Assembly (NCBI GenBank): GCA_910585655.1
Contig: CAJUFW010000087.1
Coordinates: 1 to 13,676, forward strand
Reading direction: 5' to 3'
DNA: 13,676 nt
Source of the DNA: an uncultured Lachnospiraceae bacterium
GTDB lineage: Bacteria; Bacillota_A; Clostridia; Lachnospirales; Lachnospiraceae
Shown here one piece after another: positions 7,039-13,676 of the stretch. Under the pieces are notes generated by a model. That model saw nothing but the letters and a program-made list of their open reading frames with translations, made no database searches and was not told where the DNA came from. The stretch's first letter is position 1, and each line of letters opens with the position of its first letter. The translations under genes were made by a program, and so were the position numbers.

Positions 7039-8355
7039 ATGATAGAAGAAAAACAAAAAGACGGCGCCGGACAGAGTGCGCTTTGGCAAGCTTATCAGTC
7101 GCTTGGAATCAGCGAGGAGGTACTGCGTTTTGGACAGGAAAAGGAAGCCTTACTGGAGGAGCGTTTCCGGGCGATTGACCAGGTAGCGGAGCTAAATCAG
7201 ATGAAAATACTTGCTGCTATGCAGAAAAACCGGGTAAGTGATATTCATTTTGCTGCCAGCAGCGGATATGGTTACAACGATATTGGACGAGATACGTTAG
7301 AAGAGGTGTATGCCGATGTCTTTCACACAGAATCAGCTCTCGTACGTCCTTCCTTGATGTGCGGGACGCATGCGCTGACGGTAGCACTCTCTGGAAATCT
7401 GCGTCCTGGCGACGAGATTTTATCTCCGGTAGGAAAGCCTTATGATACGTTAGACGGAGTAATCGGTATTACCGAAACACCTGGTTCCCTGGCAGAATAT
7501 GGAATCACCTACCGGCAGGTCGATTTGCTCTCTGACGGTAGTTTTGACTGGGAGGGGATTCGGACGGCAGTAGGAGAATCCACTCGTCTAGTGACGATCC
7601 AGCGTTCTAAGGGCTATGCGACAAGACCGACGCTTTCCGTCGAGCGGATTGGGGAGCTGATTGCTTTTTTAAAGCAGATAAAGCCTTCTTTAATCTGTAT
7701 GGTCGATAACTGTTACGGAGAGTTTGTAGAGCCGTTAGAGCCGACGGACGTAGGGGCAGATCTTTGTGTTGGTTCTTTAATCAAAAATCCGGGCGGCGGG
7801 CTGGCTCCGATAGGCGGATATATCGTAGGGAAGCGGGATTATGTAGAACAGGCGGCGTACCGTCTTTCCTGTCCGGGATTAGGACGGGAGGTAGGCGCTT
7901 CGCTGGGGCTAAACCAGGCTTTTTTCCAGGGGTTGTTTTTAGCGCCTACGGTCGTAGCAGGAGCGTTAAAAGGAGCGATTTTTGCTGCGAATCTCTATGA
8001 AGCTTTGGGCTTTCCGGTATTGCCGGATGGAAGGGAATCAAGACATGATATCATTCAGGCTGTGACGCTTGGATCGGCAGAAGGCGTTATCGCTTTTTGT
8101 AAAGGGATTCAGGCAGCCGCTCCGGTAGACAGCTTTGTCACTCCGGAGCCTTGGGATATGCCGGGCTATGGGGATCCGGTGATTATGGCAGCAGGAGCGT
8201 TTGTGCAGGGTTCCTCGATTGAATTGTCGGCAGACGGTCCGATTAAGCCTCCTTATGCCGTATATTTTCAGGGCGGTCTGACCTGGTATCATGCGAAACT
8301 GGGGATTTTGATGTCCGTACAGAAGCTAAGTGAAGCAGGGTTAATAACCATCTGA
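7039..8355 (+). CDS. PLP-dependent enzyme, methionine gamma-lyase/YnbB family (aluminium resistance protein-like)
   Basis: This 438-residue protein has a fold-type I PLP enzyme pattern of the family annotated as 'methionine gamma-lyase family' or 'aluminium resistance'. Bacillus YnbB near miaA and hfq is a member. CGTHALTVAL (108-117) would hold the cofactor phosphate. D223 in MVDNCYGEFVE would pair with the pyridine nitrogen. K249 in GSLIKNPGGG is the likely Schiff-base lysine. A glycine-rich LAPIGGYIVGK follows. Members of this family are distant from classical MetB/MetC-type gamma-lyases, and the substrate has not been settled to my knowledge, so methionine cleavage is not assured. The start has an AAAGG at about 7021, a little far from the ATG at 7039, which suggests coupling to miaA translation. 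Confidence 0.92.
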   Translation: MIEEKQKDGAGQSALWQAYQSLGISEEVLRFGQEKEALLEERFRAIDQVAELNQMKILAAMQKNRVSDIHFAASSGYGYNDIGRDTLEEVYADVFHTESALVRPSLMCGTHALTVALSGNLRPGDEILSPVGKPYDTLDGVIGITETPGSLAEYGITYRQVDLLSDGSFDWEGIRTAVGESTRLVTIQRSKGYATRPTLSVERIGELIAFLKQIKPSLICMVDNCYGEFVEPLEPTDVGADLCVGSLIKNPGGGLAPIGGYIVGKRDYVEQAAYRLSCPGLGREVGASLGLNQAFFQGLFLAPTVVAGALKGAIFAANLYEALGFPVLPDGRESRHDIIQAVTLGSAEGVIAFCKGIQAAAPVDSFVTPEPWDMPGYGDPVIMAAGAFVQGSSIELSADGPIKPPYAVYFQGGLTWYHAKLGILMSVQKLSEAGLITI

Positions 8356-8366
8356 AAAGAAATTAC

Positions 8367-8398
8367 TTGTAAATGTATAGAAAATTATAAGTATACAA
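8367..8398. repeat. Imperfect inverted repeat upstream of radC, candidate operator
   Basis: TTGTAAATGTATA (8367-8379) and TATAAGTATACAA (8386-8398) match as inverted arms at 10 of 13 positions around a 6-base AT-rich centre. The right arm covers the proposed -35 box of the radC promoter. No T-run follows, so it is not a convincing terminator. I do not recognise a regulator for it, and the high AT content makes a chance match possible. Confidence 0.4.
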
Positions 8399-8420
8399 AT
8401 GGGATAAGTTGTGGTAGACT
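8392..8420 (+). promoter_or_regulatory. Predicted promoter for the radC-mre genes
   Basis: A -35-like TATACA (8392-8397, 4 of 6 to TTGACA) is separated by 17 bases from TAGACT (8415-8420, 4 of 6 to TATAAT). A TG one base before the -10 makes an extended -10 element. Transcription would start near 8427, giving a leader of about 35 bases before the radC ATG. The 106-base gap 8356-8461 is by far the most AT-rich stretch here and is the natural place for a promoter dividing the two gene blocks. Weaker alternatives such as TATAAG at 8386 exist. Confidence 0.45.
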
Positions 8421-8461
8421 GTTAGAGGATATACACAAACAGGACAGACAGAAGAACAGCT

Positions 8462-9175
8462 ATGACGATAAAAACATCTATAACAGCGCGAAAAACGATT
8501 AAGGAACTTCCAAAGAGGGAGCGACCGTATGAAAAGTGTTTGGAATCCGGAGCGGGAAGTTTAACGGACGCCGAATTATTGGCTGTGATCCTGCGTTCCG
8601 GCACCAAGGACGCCAACTGTGTTGAACTTGCCAGAGAGGTATTGTCCGTGTCAGAGACAGAACCGGGTCTTTTGGGGCTGCATCGGGTGACGAGCGCAGA
8701 ATTAGAGCAGATACCAGGGATCGGACCGGTCAAGGCAACGCAGCTTTTGTGTATTGGCGAGCTGTGCAAGCGGATGGCAGCCGCCGGTCATCGGGAGGGT
8801 GTCTGCCTTACTTCGCCGGAACGGATTGCCGACCGTTATATGGAGCAGTTACGGCATTTGGAACAGGAGCATGTTTTACTGCTGCTTTTGGATTCTAAAT
8901 GCCATCTGCTAAAGGAACTGACGCTTTCCATCGGTTCGGTCAACCAGTCTATTCTAACTCCGAGAGAGGTTCTGATTGCGGCGCTGCAGTACAGGGCAGT
9001 CCATATGATACTGCTTCATAACCATCCCAGTGGAGATCCGTCTCCCAGCAAAGCCGATCTGGCGACTACCCGCAAAGTAAAGGAGGCGGGAGATATGCTG
9101 GGGATTCCTTTGATGGATCACATCATTATGGGAGATCATAAATACATCAGCCTAAAGGAACAGGGACTGTTCTAG
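8462..9175 (+). CDS. radC: RadC family JAMM/MPN-domain protein
   Basis: This 237-residue protein has an N-terminal helix-hairpin-helix (IPGIGPVKA, from residue 84) that suggests DNA contact. Its C-terminal JAMM metalloenzyme domain has all metal ligands: H186, H188, S196 and D199 in HNHPSGDPSPSKAD. RadC was named for a repair phenotype later withdrawn, so the biochemical role is still open. The family usually starts with a TIKELP-like sequence. Here MTIKTSITARK precedes TIKELP, so the true start could be slightly later. The ribosome binding site before 8462 is weak (AGGA at 8441, GAAGAA at 8451). Its position just before mreB matches Bacillus gene order. The stop is 24 bases before mreB. Confidence 0.94.
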   Translation: MTIKTSITARKTIKELPKRERPYEKCLESGAGSLTDAELLAVILRSGTKDANCVELAREVLSVSETEPGLLGLHRVTSAELEQIPGIGPVKATQLLCIGELCKRMAAAGHREGVCLTSPERIADRYMEQLRHLEQEHVLLLLLDSKCHLLKELTLSIGSVNQSILTPREVLIAALQYRAVHMILLHNHPSGDPSPSKADLATTRKVKEAGDMLGIPLMDHIIMGDHKYISLKEQGLF

Positions 9176-9199
9176 TAGGGCAGAAAGAGGAGGCATTCC

Positions 9200-10243
9200 A
9201 TGTCAGGTAAGATCATCGGAATTGATCTGGGGACGAAAGTCCTGAAATTATACAGAAAAGGTGACGGAGTTATTTTTGACCAGCAAAATGTCATTGCAGT
9301 AGAAAACCGTAAAAAGCTTTTGGCGATTGGCGACGCGGCAGCAGAGATGATGGAAAAGGCGCCAATGAAAATCCGGGTGACGTATCCGGTTCATAACGGA
9401 GTCATCGCAGACGTCAGTTCGATGCACCGTTTGTTTAACGAGTGCTTCCGCCAACTGTACGGGGCTCCGAAAAAGGCGAGAGGGCTAAGCTTTTTGATTG
9501 CGCTTCCTACCGATATCACAGAGGTAGAAAAAAGAGCTTTTGTAGATTTGGTGCTTTCCTCTGAGGTGCCTTCTAAGCGGGTTAATCTGGTGGATAAGCC
9601 GATCTGTGTGGCGTTGGGGGCAGGACTTGACGTAACCAATTCGACTGGTATTATGACGGTGGATATCGGAGCGGATACGACCGAGGTTTCGATTTTATCC
9701 CTGGGCGGTATTGTTTTAAGCAAGTTGATCAATTTGGGCGGGAACCATATCGATGCTTCGATTAAGCTTTCCATTAAGAAAAACTATAACCTGCATATCG
9801 GAGATAAGACTGCCGAAATGGTAAAAAAAGAAATCGCCAGCGCGGTTCCTTCGGAAACCGTAACCAGAATGGTTCGGGGACGGGATGTTGTGACCGGACT
9901 GCCAAAGGAAGTAGAGGTCAGCTCGGATATGGTATACGAGGCAATCCAGGAGAATCTCCATACGATAGTCGATGCCGTAAGGATTATTTTAGAGCGGACG
10001 CCCCCGGAAATTTCCTCGGATATCATGGACGCCGGAGTCTATGTAACAGGCGGATCTGCCAATATCGGGCATTTGGCAGATTTGTTCCATCGGGAAACCA
10101 ATTTAAAAATCAATATTATGGACGATCCGGAAAATATGGTAGTGAAGGGATTGGGCGCTATCATGGAAAACAACCAGATCGACACACTTTCCTATGCTTA
10201 TCAGCAGGCTAATTTCTCCTTGATGGCAAAGGAAGAAAAATAA
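9200..10243 (+). CDS. mreB: Rod shape-determining protein MreB (divergent)
   Basis: This 347-residue bacterial actin would polymerise under the membrane and guide lateral wall synthesis. Actin-fold landmarks are the phosphate-1 loop GIDLGTK (7-13), NGVIADV (66-72), phosphate-2 DIGADTTE (155-162), SILSLGGIV (164-172) and the adenosine-site VTGGSANIGHL near the end. Family assignment is firm from these and from the radC-mreB-mreC order. It departs from textbook MreB in two places. DIGGGTTE is DIGADTTE here, and the EEPMAAAIGAGL segment reads DKPICVALGAGL (132-143). AGAGGAGG lies upstream of the start. Alternatives such as Mbl or MreBH cannot be separated by eye, but the neighbours mreC and mreD favour MreB. 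Confidence 0.95.
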   Translation: MSGKIIGIDLGTKVLKLYRKGDGVIFDQQNVIAVENRKKLLAIGDAAAEMMEKAPMKIRVTYPVHNGVIADVSSMHRLFNECFRQLYGAPKKARGLSFLIALPTDITEVEKRAFVDLVLSSEVPSKRVNLVDKPICVALGAGLDVTNSTGIMTVDIGADTTEVSILSLGGIVLSKLINLGGNHIDASIKLSIKKNYNLHIGDKTAEMVKKEIASAVPSETVTRMVRGRDVVTGLPKEVEVSSDMVYEAIQENLHTIVDAVRIILERTPPEISSDIMDAGVYVTGGSANIGHLADLFHRETNLKINIMDDPENMVVKGLGAIMENNQIDTLSYAYQQANFSLMAKEEK

Positions 10244-10257
10244 GAAAGGATTGTTCC

Positions 10258-11118
10258 ATGCGTAAACGGACGAATATTGCCATAGAGCCGAAAGTTGTAC
10301 TGATTGCAGGCATCATTCTCTGCTGCCTTTTGATTTTCTTTTCTTTTCGGTACAAGGAAAAAATGGCTCCGATCAAGGCGGCAGCAGGGAATGTCATTAC
10401 CCCGATGCAGGTTGGAATCAACCGAGCCGGAAGCTGGATTTCAGATCGTCTTGAACGGTTTGCCAGTGTCGATGAACTGATAGAAGAAAACAACCGATTA
10501 AAGGAGGAACTCTATACTCTGGATTATGAAAATAAAATTTTGCTTCAGAACCGTTATGAGCTGGACAACTTCCGAAAGCTTTACGACCTGGATCAAAATT
10601 ATGCGGATTATCCGAAAGTAGCCGCCAGAGTAATTGCCAACGACAGCAGCAACTGGTACAGCAATTTCCGTATCGATAAGGGAAGCGAAGACGGAATTGC
10701 CATTGATATGAATGTGATGGCTGGAAACGGCTTAGTAGGGATTGTAACGGAGGTTGGGAAAAATTGGGCGAGAGTCCGTTCGATTATTGACGATTCCACC
10801 TATGTCAGCGGGATGTTTTTAAAATCTTCGGATACCTGTATGGTAAAGGGAAATCTAGAGCTGTTAGAGGATGGGTTTATTGAAGTAGAGGATATCAAAC
10901 GGGATGCCGAGGTAAAGGATGGCTACGAAATTGTCACCTCTTATTTAAGCGACAAATATCATCCGGGAATTTTGATTGGATATTTGAGCAATCTGACGAT
11001 GGATCCTTCCAATATGACCAAATCAGGGTTACTTACACCTGCCGTTGACTTTTCCAGACTGGATATGGTTCTGATCATTACGCAGGAAAAGGAACCGTTA
11101 GAGGAGGATACGCCATGA
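10258..11118 (+). CDS. mreC: Rod shape-determining protein MreC
   Basis: This 286-residue bitopic protein is a scaffold of the elongation complex and activates PBP2. A short basic N-terminus precedes one membrane segment (about residues 12-30, VVLIAGIILCCLLIFFSF). A coiled coil of about residues 70-110 (DELIEENNRLKEEL and following) would drive dimerisation. The outer beta domains include VAARVIANDSSNWY and the conserved GLVGIVTEVGKNWARVRSIID. The length is typical. AGAAAGGA gives the ribosome binding site. The stop TGA overlaps the mreD ATG in ATGA (11115-11118), implying coupled translation. Confidence 0.97.
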   Translation: MRKRTNIAIEPKVVLIAGIILCCLLIFFSFRYKEKMAPIKAAAGNVITPMQVGINRAGSWISDRLERFASVDELIEENNRLKEELYTLDYENKILLQNRYELDNFRKLYDLDQNYADYPKVAARVIANDSSNWYSNFRIDKGSEDGIAIDMNVMAGNGLVGIVTEVGKNWARVRSIIDDSTYVSGMFLKSSDTCMVKGNLELLEDGFIEVEDIKRDAEVKDGYEIVTSYLSDKYHPGILIGYLSNLTMDPSNMTKSGLLTPAVDFSRLDMVLIITQEKEPLEEDTP

Positions 11119-11621
11119 AACGCTGGATCGGAATTGCAGTCCTAATTGTTTTAGGCTATCTGCTGCAGACTACCTTGCTGCAAGGCGTTCAGATTGCCGG
11201 TGTTGCGCCTAACCTGCTGATCATCCTGCTGGTAGCGGTCTCTTATCGTTCCGGGAAGCTTGGCGGCCTGGTTGCCGGATTTTTAACCGGGCTGCTTATC
11301 GATCTGGTAGAAGGAGATTTGATTGGGCTTTATGCCCTGATTTATATGGTTATTGGTTATCTGCTTGGCTTTGCCCACAAAATATACTATTATGATGATA
11401 CGACTATCCCGTTGTTTTTAGTAGCGGCAAGCGATTTTTTATATAATTTTATGATTTACGTCCTGGGCTTTTTGCTGCGTAACCGACTTCATTTTTTTTT
11501 CTATCTAAGGACAATCATACTTCCGGAACTGCTCTATACCGTAGTCCTTTCGGTGTTTATTTACCGTCTGCTACATAAACTACTCCAAAAGCTGGAGACA
11601 AAGAATCAAGAGGAGGCATAA
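11115..11621 (+). CDS. mreD: Rod shape-determining protein MreD
   Basis: This 168-residue integral membrane protein belongs to the elongation complex. It has about five to six hydrophobic segments, roughly at residues 4-20, 30-44, 48-66, 68-88, 98-120 and 132-152. It also has the family-like APNLLIILLVAVSYRSGKLGG region and a GLLIDL motif. The protein is recognised mainly by size, hydrophobicity and position between mreC and PBP2, because MreD sequences diverge strongly. A run of nine T residues (11492-11500) encodes the HFFF stretch at about 126-129. The last codons contain the AGGAGG that serves the next gene. Confidence 0.95.
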   Translation: MKRWIGIAVLIVLGYLLQTTLLQGVQIAGVAPNLLIILLVAVSYRSGKLGGLVAGFLTGLLIDLVEGDLIGLYALIYMVIGYLLGFAHKIYYYDDTTIPLFLVAASDFLYNFMIYVLGFLLRNRLHFFFYLRTIILPELLYTVVLSVFIYRLLHKLLQKLETKNQEEA

Positions 11622-11628
11622 GCGCTTG
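11611..11628 (+). promoter_or_regulatory. Ribosome binding site and TTG start of the PBP2 gene
   Basis: AGGAGG (11611-11616), inside the last codons of mreD, lies 9 bases before TTG (11626-11628). The next in-frame ATG (11746) would remove the membrane segment needed by a class B PBP. TTG is therefore the supported start. Confidence 0.85.
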
Positions 11629-13676
11629 TTTGATATTGTATTAGACTATATCAAAAACATCATCAAATCCCGAATATTGCCGCTGCTGCTGGTATATGTG
11701 GTTTTATTTTCGACGCTCGTATACCGGATTTTTGAGCTGCAGATTATGGATCAGGAAGAGATTGTCGCAGAAAATGAAAAGGAATCCAAAAAGGAGCGGG
11801 AAATCAAAGCCACCAGAGGAAATATTTACGATTGCAATGGCGTTTTGCTGGCTTATAACGAGCTGTCTTATACCATTACTTTAGAGGATGTCGGCGCTTA
11901 TGACAACAACGACGACCGAAATGCGATGCTGCATCGGCTGATTCAGATTATTGAGGAAAACGGAGGCAGTCTGGCAACCGAATTTTATATCCGGCAGAAC
12001 AAAAAGGGTGAGCTGCAGTTTACGGTAAGCGATAATGCCGAGCTTCGTTTTAAGAAAAATGCCTATGCAAAGAAATCCGTGGAGGAGCTGACGGAGGAGG
12101 AGCGGAATGCGACCGCATCGGAAGTCTATGAACATCTGAGGCAGGGAACTTATATGTTTGGGATTTCCGATGAATATTCTGTAGAAGATACGTTAAAAAT
12201 TATGAATATCCGTTATGCGATGTTTATGAATACCTATGCCAAATACCTGCCGATTTCTATTTCCACGGATGTCGATGACCGGACGGTGGCGGCAATTAAG
12301 GAAAATTCTCCTGATCTGCCGGGAGTAGAGATTGTACCGGAAACCCATCGGGTGTATAACGACAGTGTTTATTTTGCTCATATATTAGGCTATACAGGCA
12401 TGATCAACGAGACTGAGTTAGAAAATGACGAAGCCGACTATTACAGTGTGACCGACCAGATTGGAAAGACCGGATTGGAGCGCGCTTTTGAAGAACAGCT
12501 TCGGGGCGTAAAGGGAGGAGAAGAGGTCTCCTTAAATTCTTCTTACCGGGTCGTGTCCGTCGAGAAGAAGTCTGACCCGGTGGCTGGGAGCGATTTGTAT
12601 CTGACGATAGACAGCGAACTGCAAAAGGCAGGGTATCATATTTTAGAAAAAAACATTGCGGCGATTTTGCTTTCCCGAATCAAAAATTCTGCGACGGCGG
12701 GAAATACCAAAGATACGACGGCTTCGGACTTGAATATTCCGATCTACGATGTCTATTATGCGCTAATTAACAATAACATCATTGATGTGACGCATTTTCA
12801 GTCTAAAAAAGCAACTGACTTAGAAAAGTCCGTCTATGCCCTTTATCAGAACAAAGAAGCTTCTATTTTAAAGGGGTTAAAGGGGCTTTTAAAGACCAAC
12901 AGCACCGTGACGTTTTTGCAGGCTTCCACGGAAATGCAGGATTATTTGGTATATCTTTACGACTATATGCAAAAGGCAGATTTCTTAATGACTTCTGCGA
13001 TTGACGAAACCGATTCGACTTATCTGCAGTATCAAAACAACGCGATTAGTTTAAGTCAGTTTTTACAGTATGCCATTTCTATGAACTGGGTAAATCTGGA
13101 TTTGTTGGACATTGGGGATTCTTATTACGATACCGAAGAACTTTATCAGCTTTTGTTAGATCGGGTTTTTTCTGAAATTGTAGACGACAGTGCTTTTCAT
13201 AAAATGATTTACAGTACGTTGGTGTATTCGTATCAGCTTTCCGGGCGGGATATTTGTCTGCTGCTTTTCGATCAGAAAATCATTAAGAAAAATAAAAAGG
13301 ATCGGGCGGCGCTTGAAAACGGAACGCTTTCTGCGTATCAGTTTATCCGCAATAAAATTCAAAGCCTGGAAATTACCCCGGCGCAGCTTGCGCTTGATCC
13401 ATGCTCCGGTTCTCTGGTGGTAACGGATCCCGATACGGGAGTTGTAAGAGCGATGGTAACGTATCCAAGCTATGACAATATGAAGTTAGCTAACCGTATT
13501 GATGCCGATTATTACAATATTTTGATGAATGATTTATCTTTGCCTATGATAAACCGTCCCATTCAGCAAAAGACCGCACCAGGTTCAACGTTTAAGCCGA
13601 TTTCTGCCATTGCTGCTTTGGAGGAGGGTGTTGTAGGAGAATACGAAACCATTCACGATGATGTTACATTTGAAAA
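11626..13676 (+). CDS. mrdA: Class B penicillin-binding protein 2, elongation transpeptidase (3' end outside window)
   Basis: The frame is open from the TTG at 11626 to the right edge, giving 683 complete codons. After a short cytoplasmic start there is one membrane anchor (about residues 17-37). The PBP dimer/pedestal region follows, with RGNIYD (64-69), LPGVEIVPETHRVY and QIGKTGLE (278-285). LTIDSELQ (326-333) is the usual lead into the transpeptidase domain. About 240 extra residues (about 346-585) then come before SLVVTDPDTGVVRAM and the catalytic motif STFK, with nucleophile S654 in APGSTFKP. The SxN and KTG motifs would lie beyond the window. Its role would be cross-linking lateral-wall peptidoglycan with MreBCD and RodA. 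Position after mreD favours PBP2 over the septal PBP2B/SpoVD, which share the fold. The symbol mrdA (also pbpA) rests on context. Confidence 0.93.
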   Translation, partial: MFDIVLDYIKNIIKSRILPLLLVYVVLFSTLVYRIFELQIMDQEEIVAENEKESKKEREIKATRGNIYDCNGVLLAYNELSYTITLEDVGAYDNNDDRNAMLHRLIQIIEENGGSLATEFYIRQNKKGELQFTVSDNAELRFKKNAYAKKSVEELTEEERNATASEVYEHLRQGTYMFGISDEYSVEDTLKIMNIRYAMFMNTYAKYLPISISTDVDDRTVAAIKENSPDLPGVEIVPETHRVYNDSVYFAHILGYTGMINETELENDEADYYSVTDQIGKTGLERAFEEQLRGVKGGEEVSLNSSYRVVSVEKKSDPVAGSDLYLTIDSELQKAGYHILEKNIAAILLSRIKNSATAGNTKDTTASDLNIPIYDVYYALINNNIIDVTHFQSKKATDLEKSVYALYQNKEASILKGLKGLLKTNSTVTFLQASTEMQDYLVYLYDYMQKADFLMTSAIDETDSTYLQYQNNAISLSQFLQYAISMNWVNLDLLDIGDSYYDTEELYQLLLDRVFSEIVDDSAFHKMIYSTLVYSYQLSGRDICLLLFDQKIIKKNKKDRAALENGTLSAYQFIRNKIQSLEITPAQLALDPCSGSLVVTDPDTGVVRAMVTYPSYDNMKLANRIDADYYNILMNDLSLPMINRPIQQKTAPGSTFKPISAIAALEEGVVGEYETIHDDVTFE

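Noticed and set aside
8367..8398. Inverted repeat considered as a terminator after the PLP enzyme gene or as a LexA box
   Set aside because: The arms are AT-rich with mismatches and no T-run follows, and it does not fit the Gram-positive LexA consensus with its CGAAC/GTTC arms.
11696..11884. Short + strand frame inside the 5' part of the PBP2 gene
   Set aside because: It is out of frame with the 683-codon PBP2 frame, which contains clear anchor, pedestal and active-site motifs.

Overview
All genes in this 13.7-kb window lie on the + strand. They form two housekeeping blocks typical of Firmicutes. The best guess is a Clostridia genome, possibly Lachnospiraceae. Support comes from strong AGGAGG-type ribosome binding sites, an endonuclease-type MutL (DQHAAHEK motif, with no MutH expected), the mutS-mutL-miaA-PLP enzyme order, the radC-mreB-mreC-mreD-PBP2 order, and a TTG-started PBP2. 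The family-level assignment is inference from memory of gene order and was not searched. I see no tRNA, rRNA, insertion sequence, phage gene or CRISPR array. Only two non-coding gaps exceed 30 bases: 1329-1410 and 8356-8461.

Block 1 (1-8355) is genome maintenance and tRNA modification. It begins with the C-terminal ATPase part of a MutS-like protein cut by the left edge, followed by RNase HI (rnhA). A hairpin with a short T-run precedes mutS, then come mutL, miaA (tRNA A37 prenyltransferase) and a PLP enzyme of the methionine gamma-lyase/YnbB family. From mutS to the PLP enzyme the intergenic gaps are only 4-24 bases, which suggests one operon. MutS and MutL are the two core mismatch repair proteins. 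MutS carries a C-terminal clamp-binding motif, and MutL has a complete set of endonuclease motifs.

Block 2 (8356-13676) is cell elongation. A predicted promoter with an overlapping inverted repeat precedes radC, mreB, mreC, mreD and a class B PBP2 that runs off the right edge. MreC and MreD overlap by 4 bases, and the PBP2 gene starts with TTG 4 bases after the mreD stop. MreB filaments, the MreC/MreD membrane proteins and the PBP2 transpeptidase together build the lateral wall.

Most of the window is ordinary core genome. The points most worth a second look are a roughly 240-residue helical-looking insertion in PBP2 between its pedestal and its catalytic serine, and an MreB with altered nucleotide-site motifs next to it. 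Lesser points are 18-bp tandem repeats in the MutL linker, a G7 tract inside the mutL ribosome binding site, and a hairpin that mutS transcripts probably have to cross.
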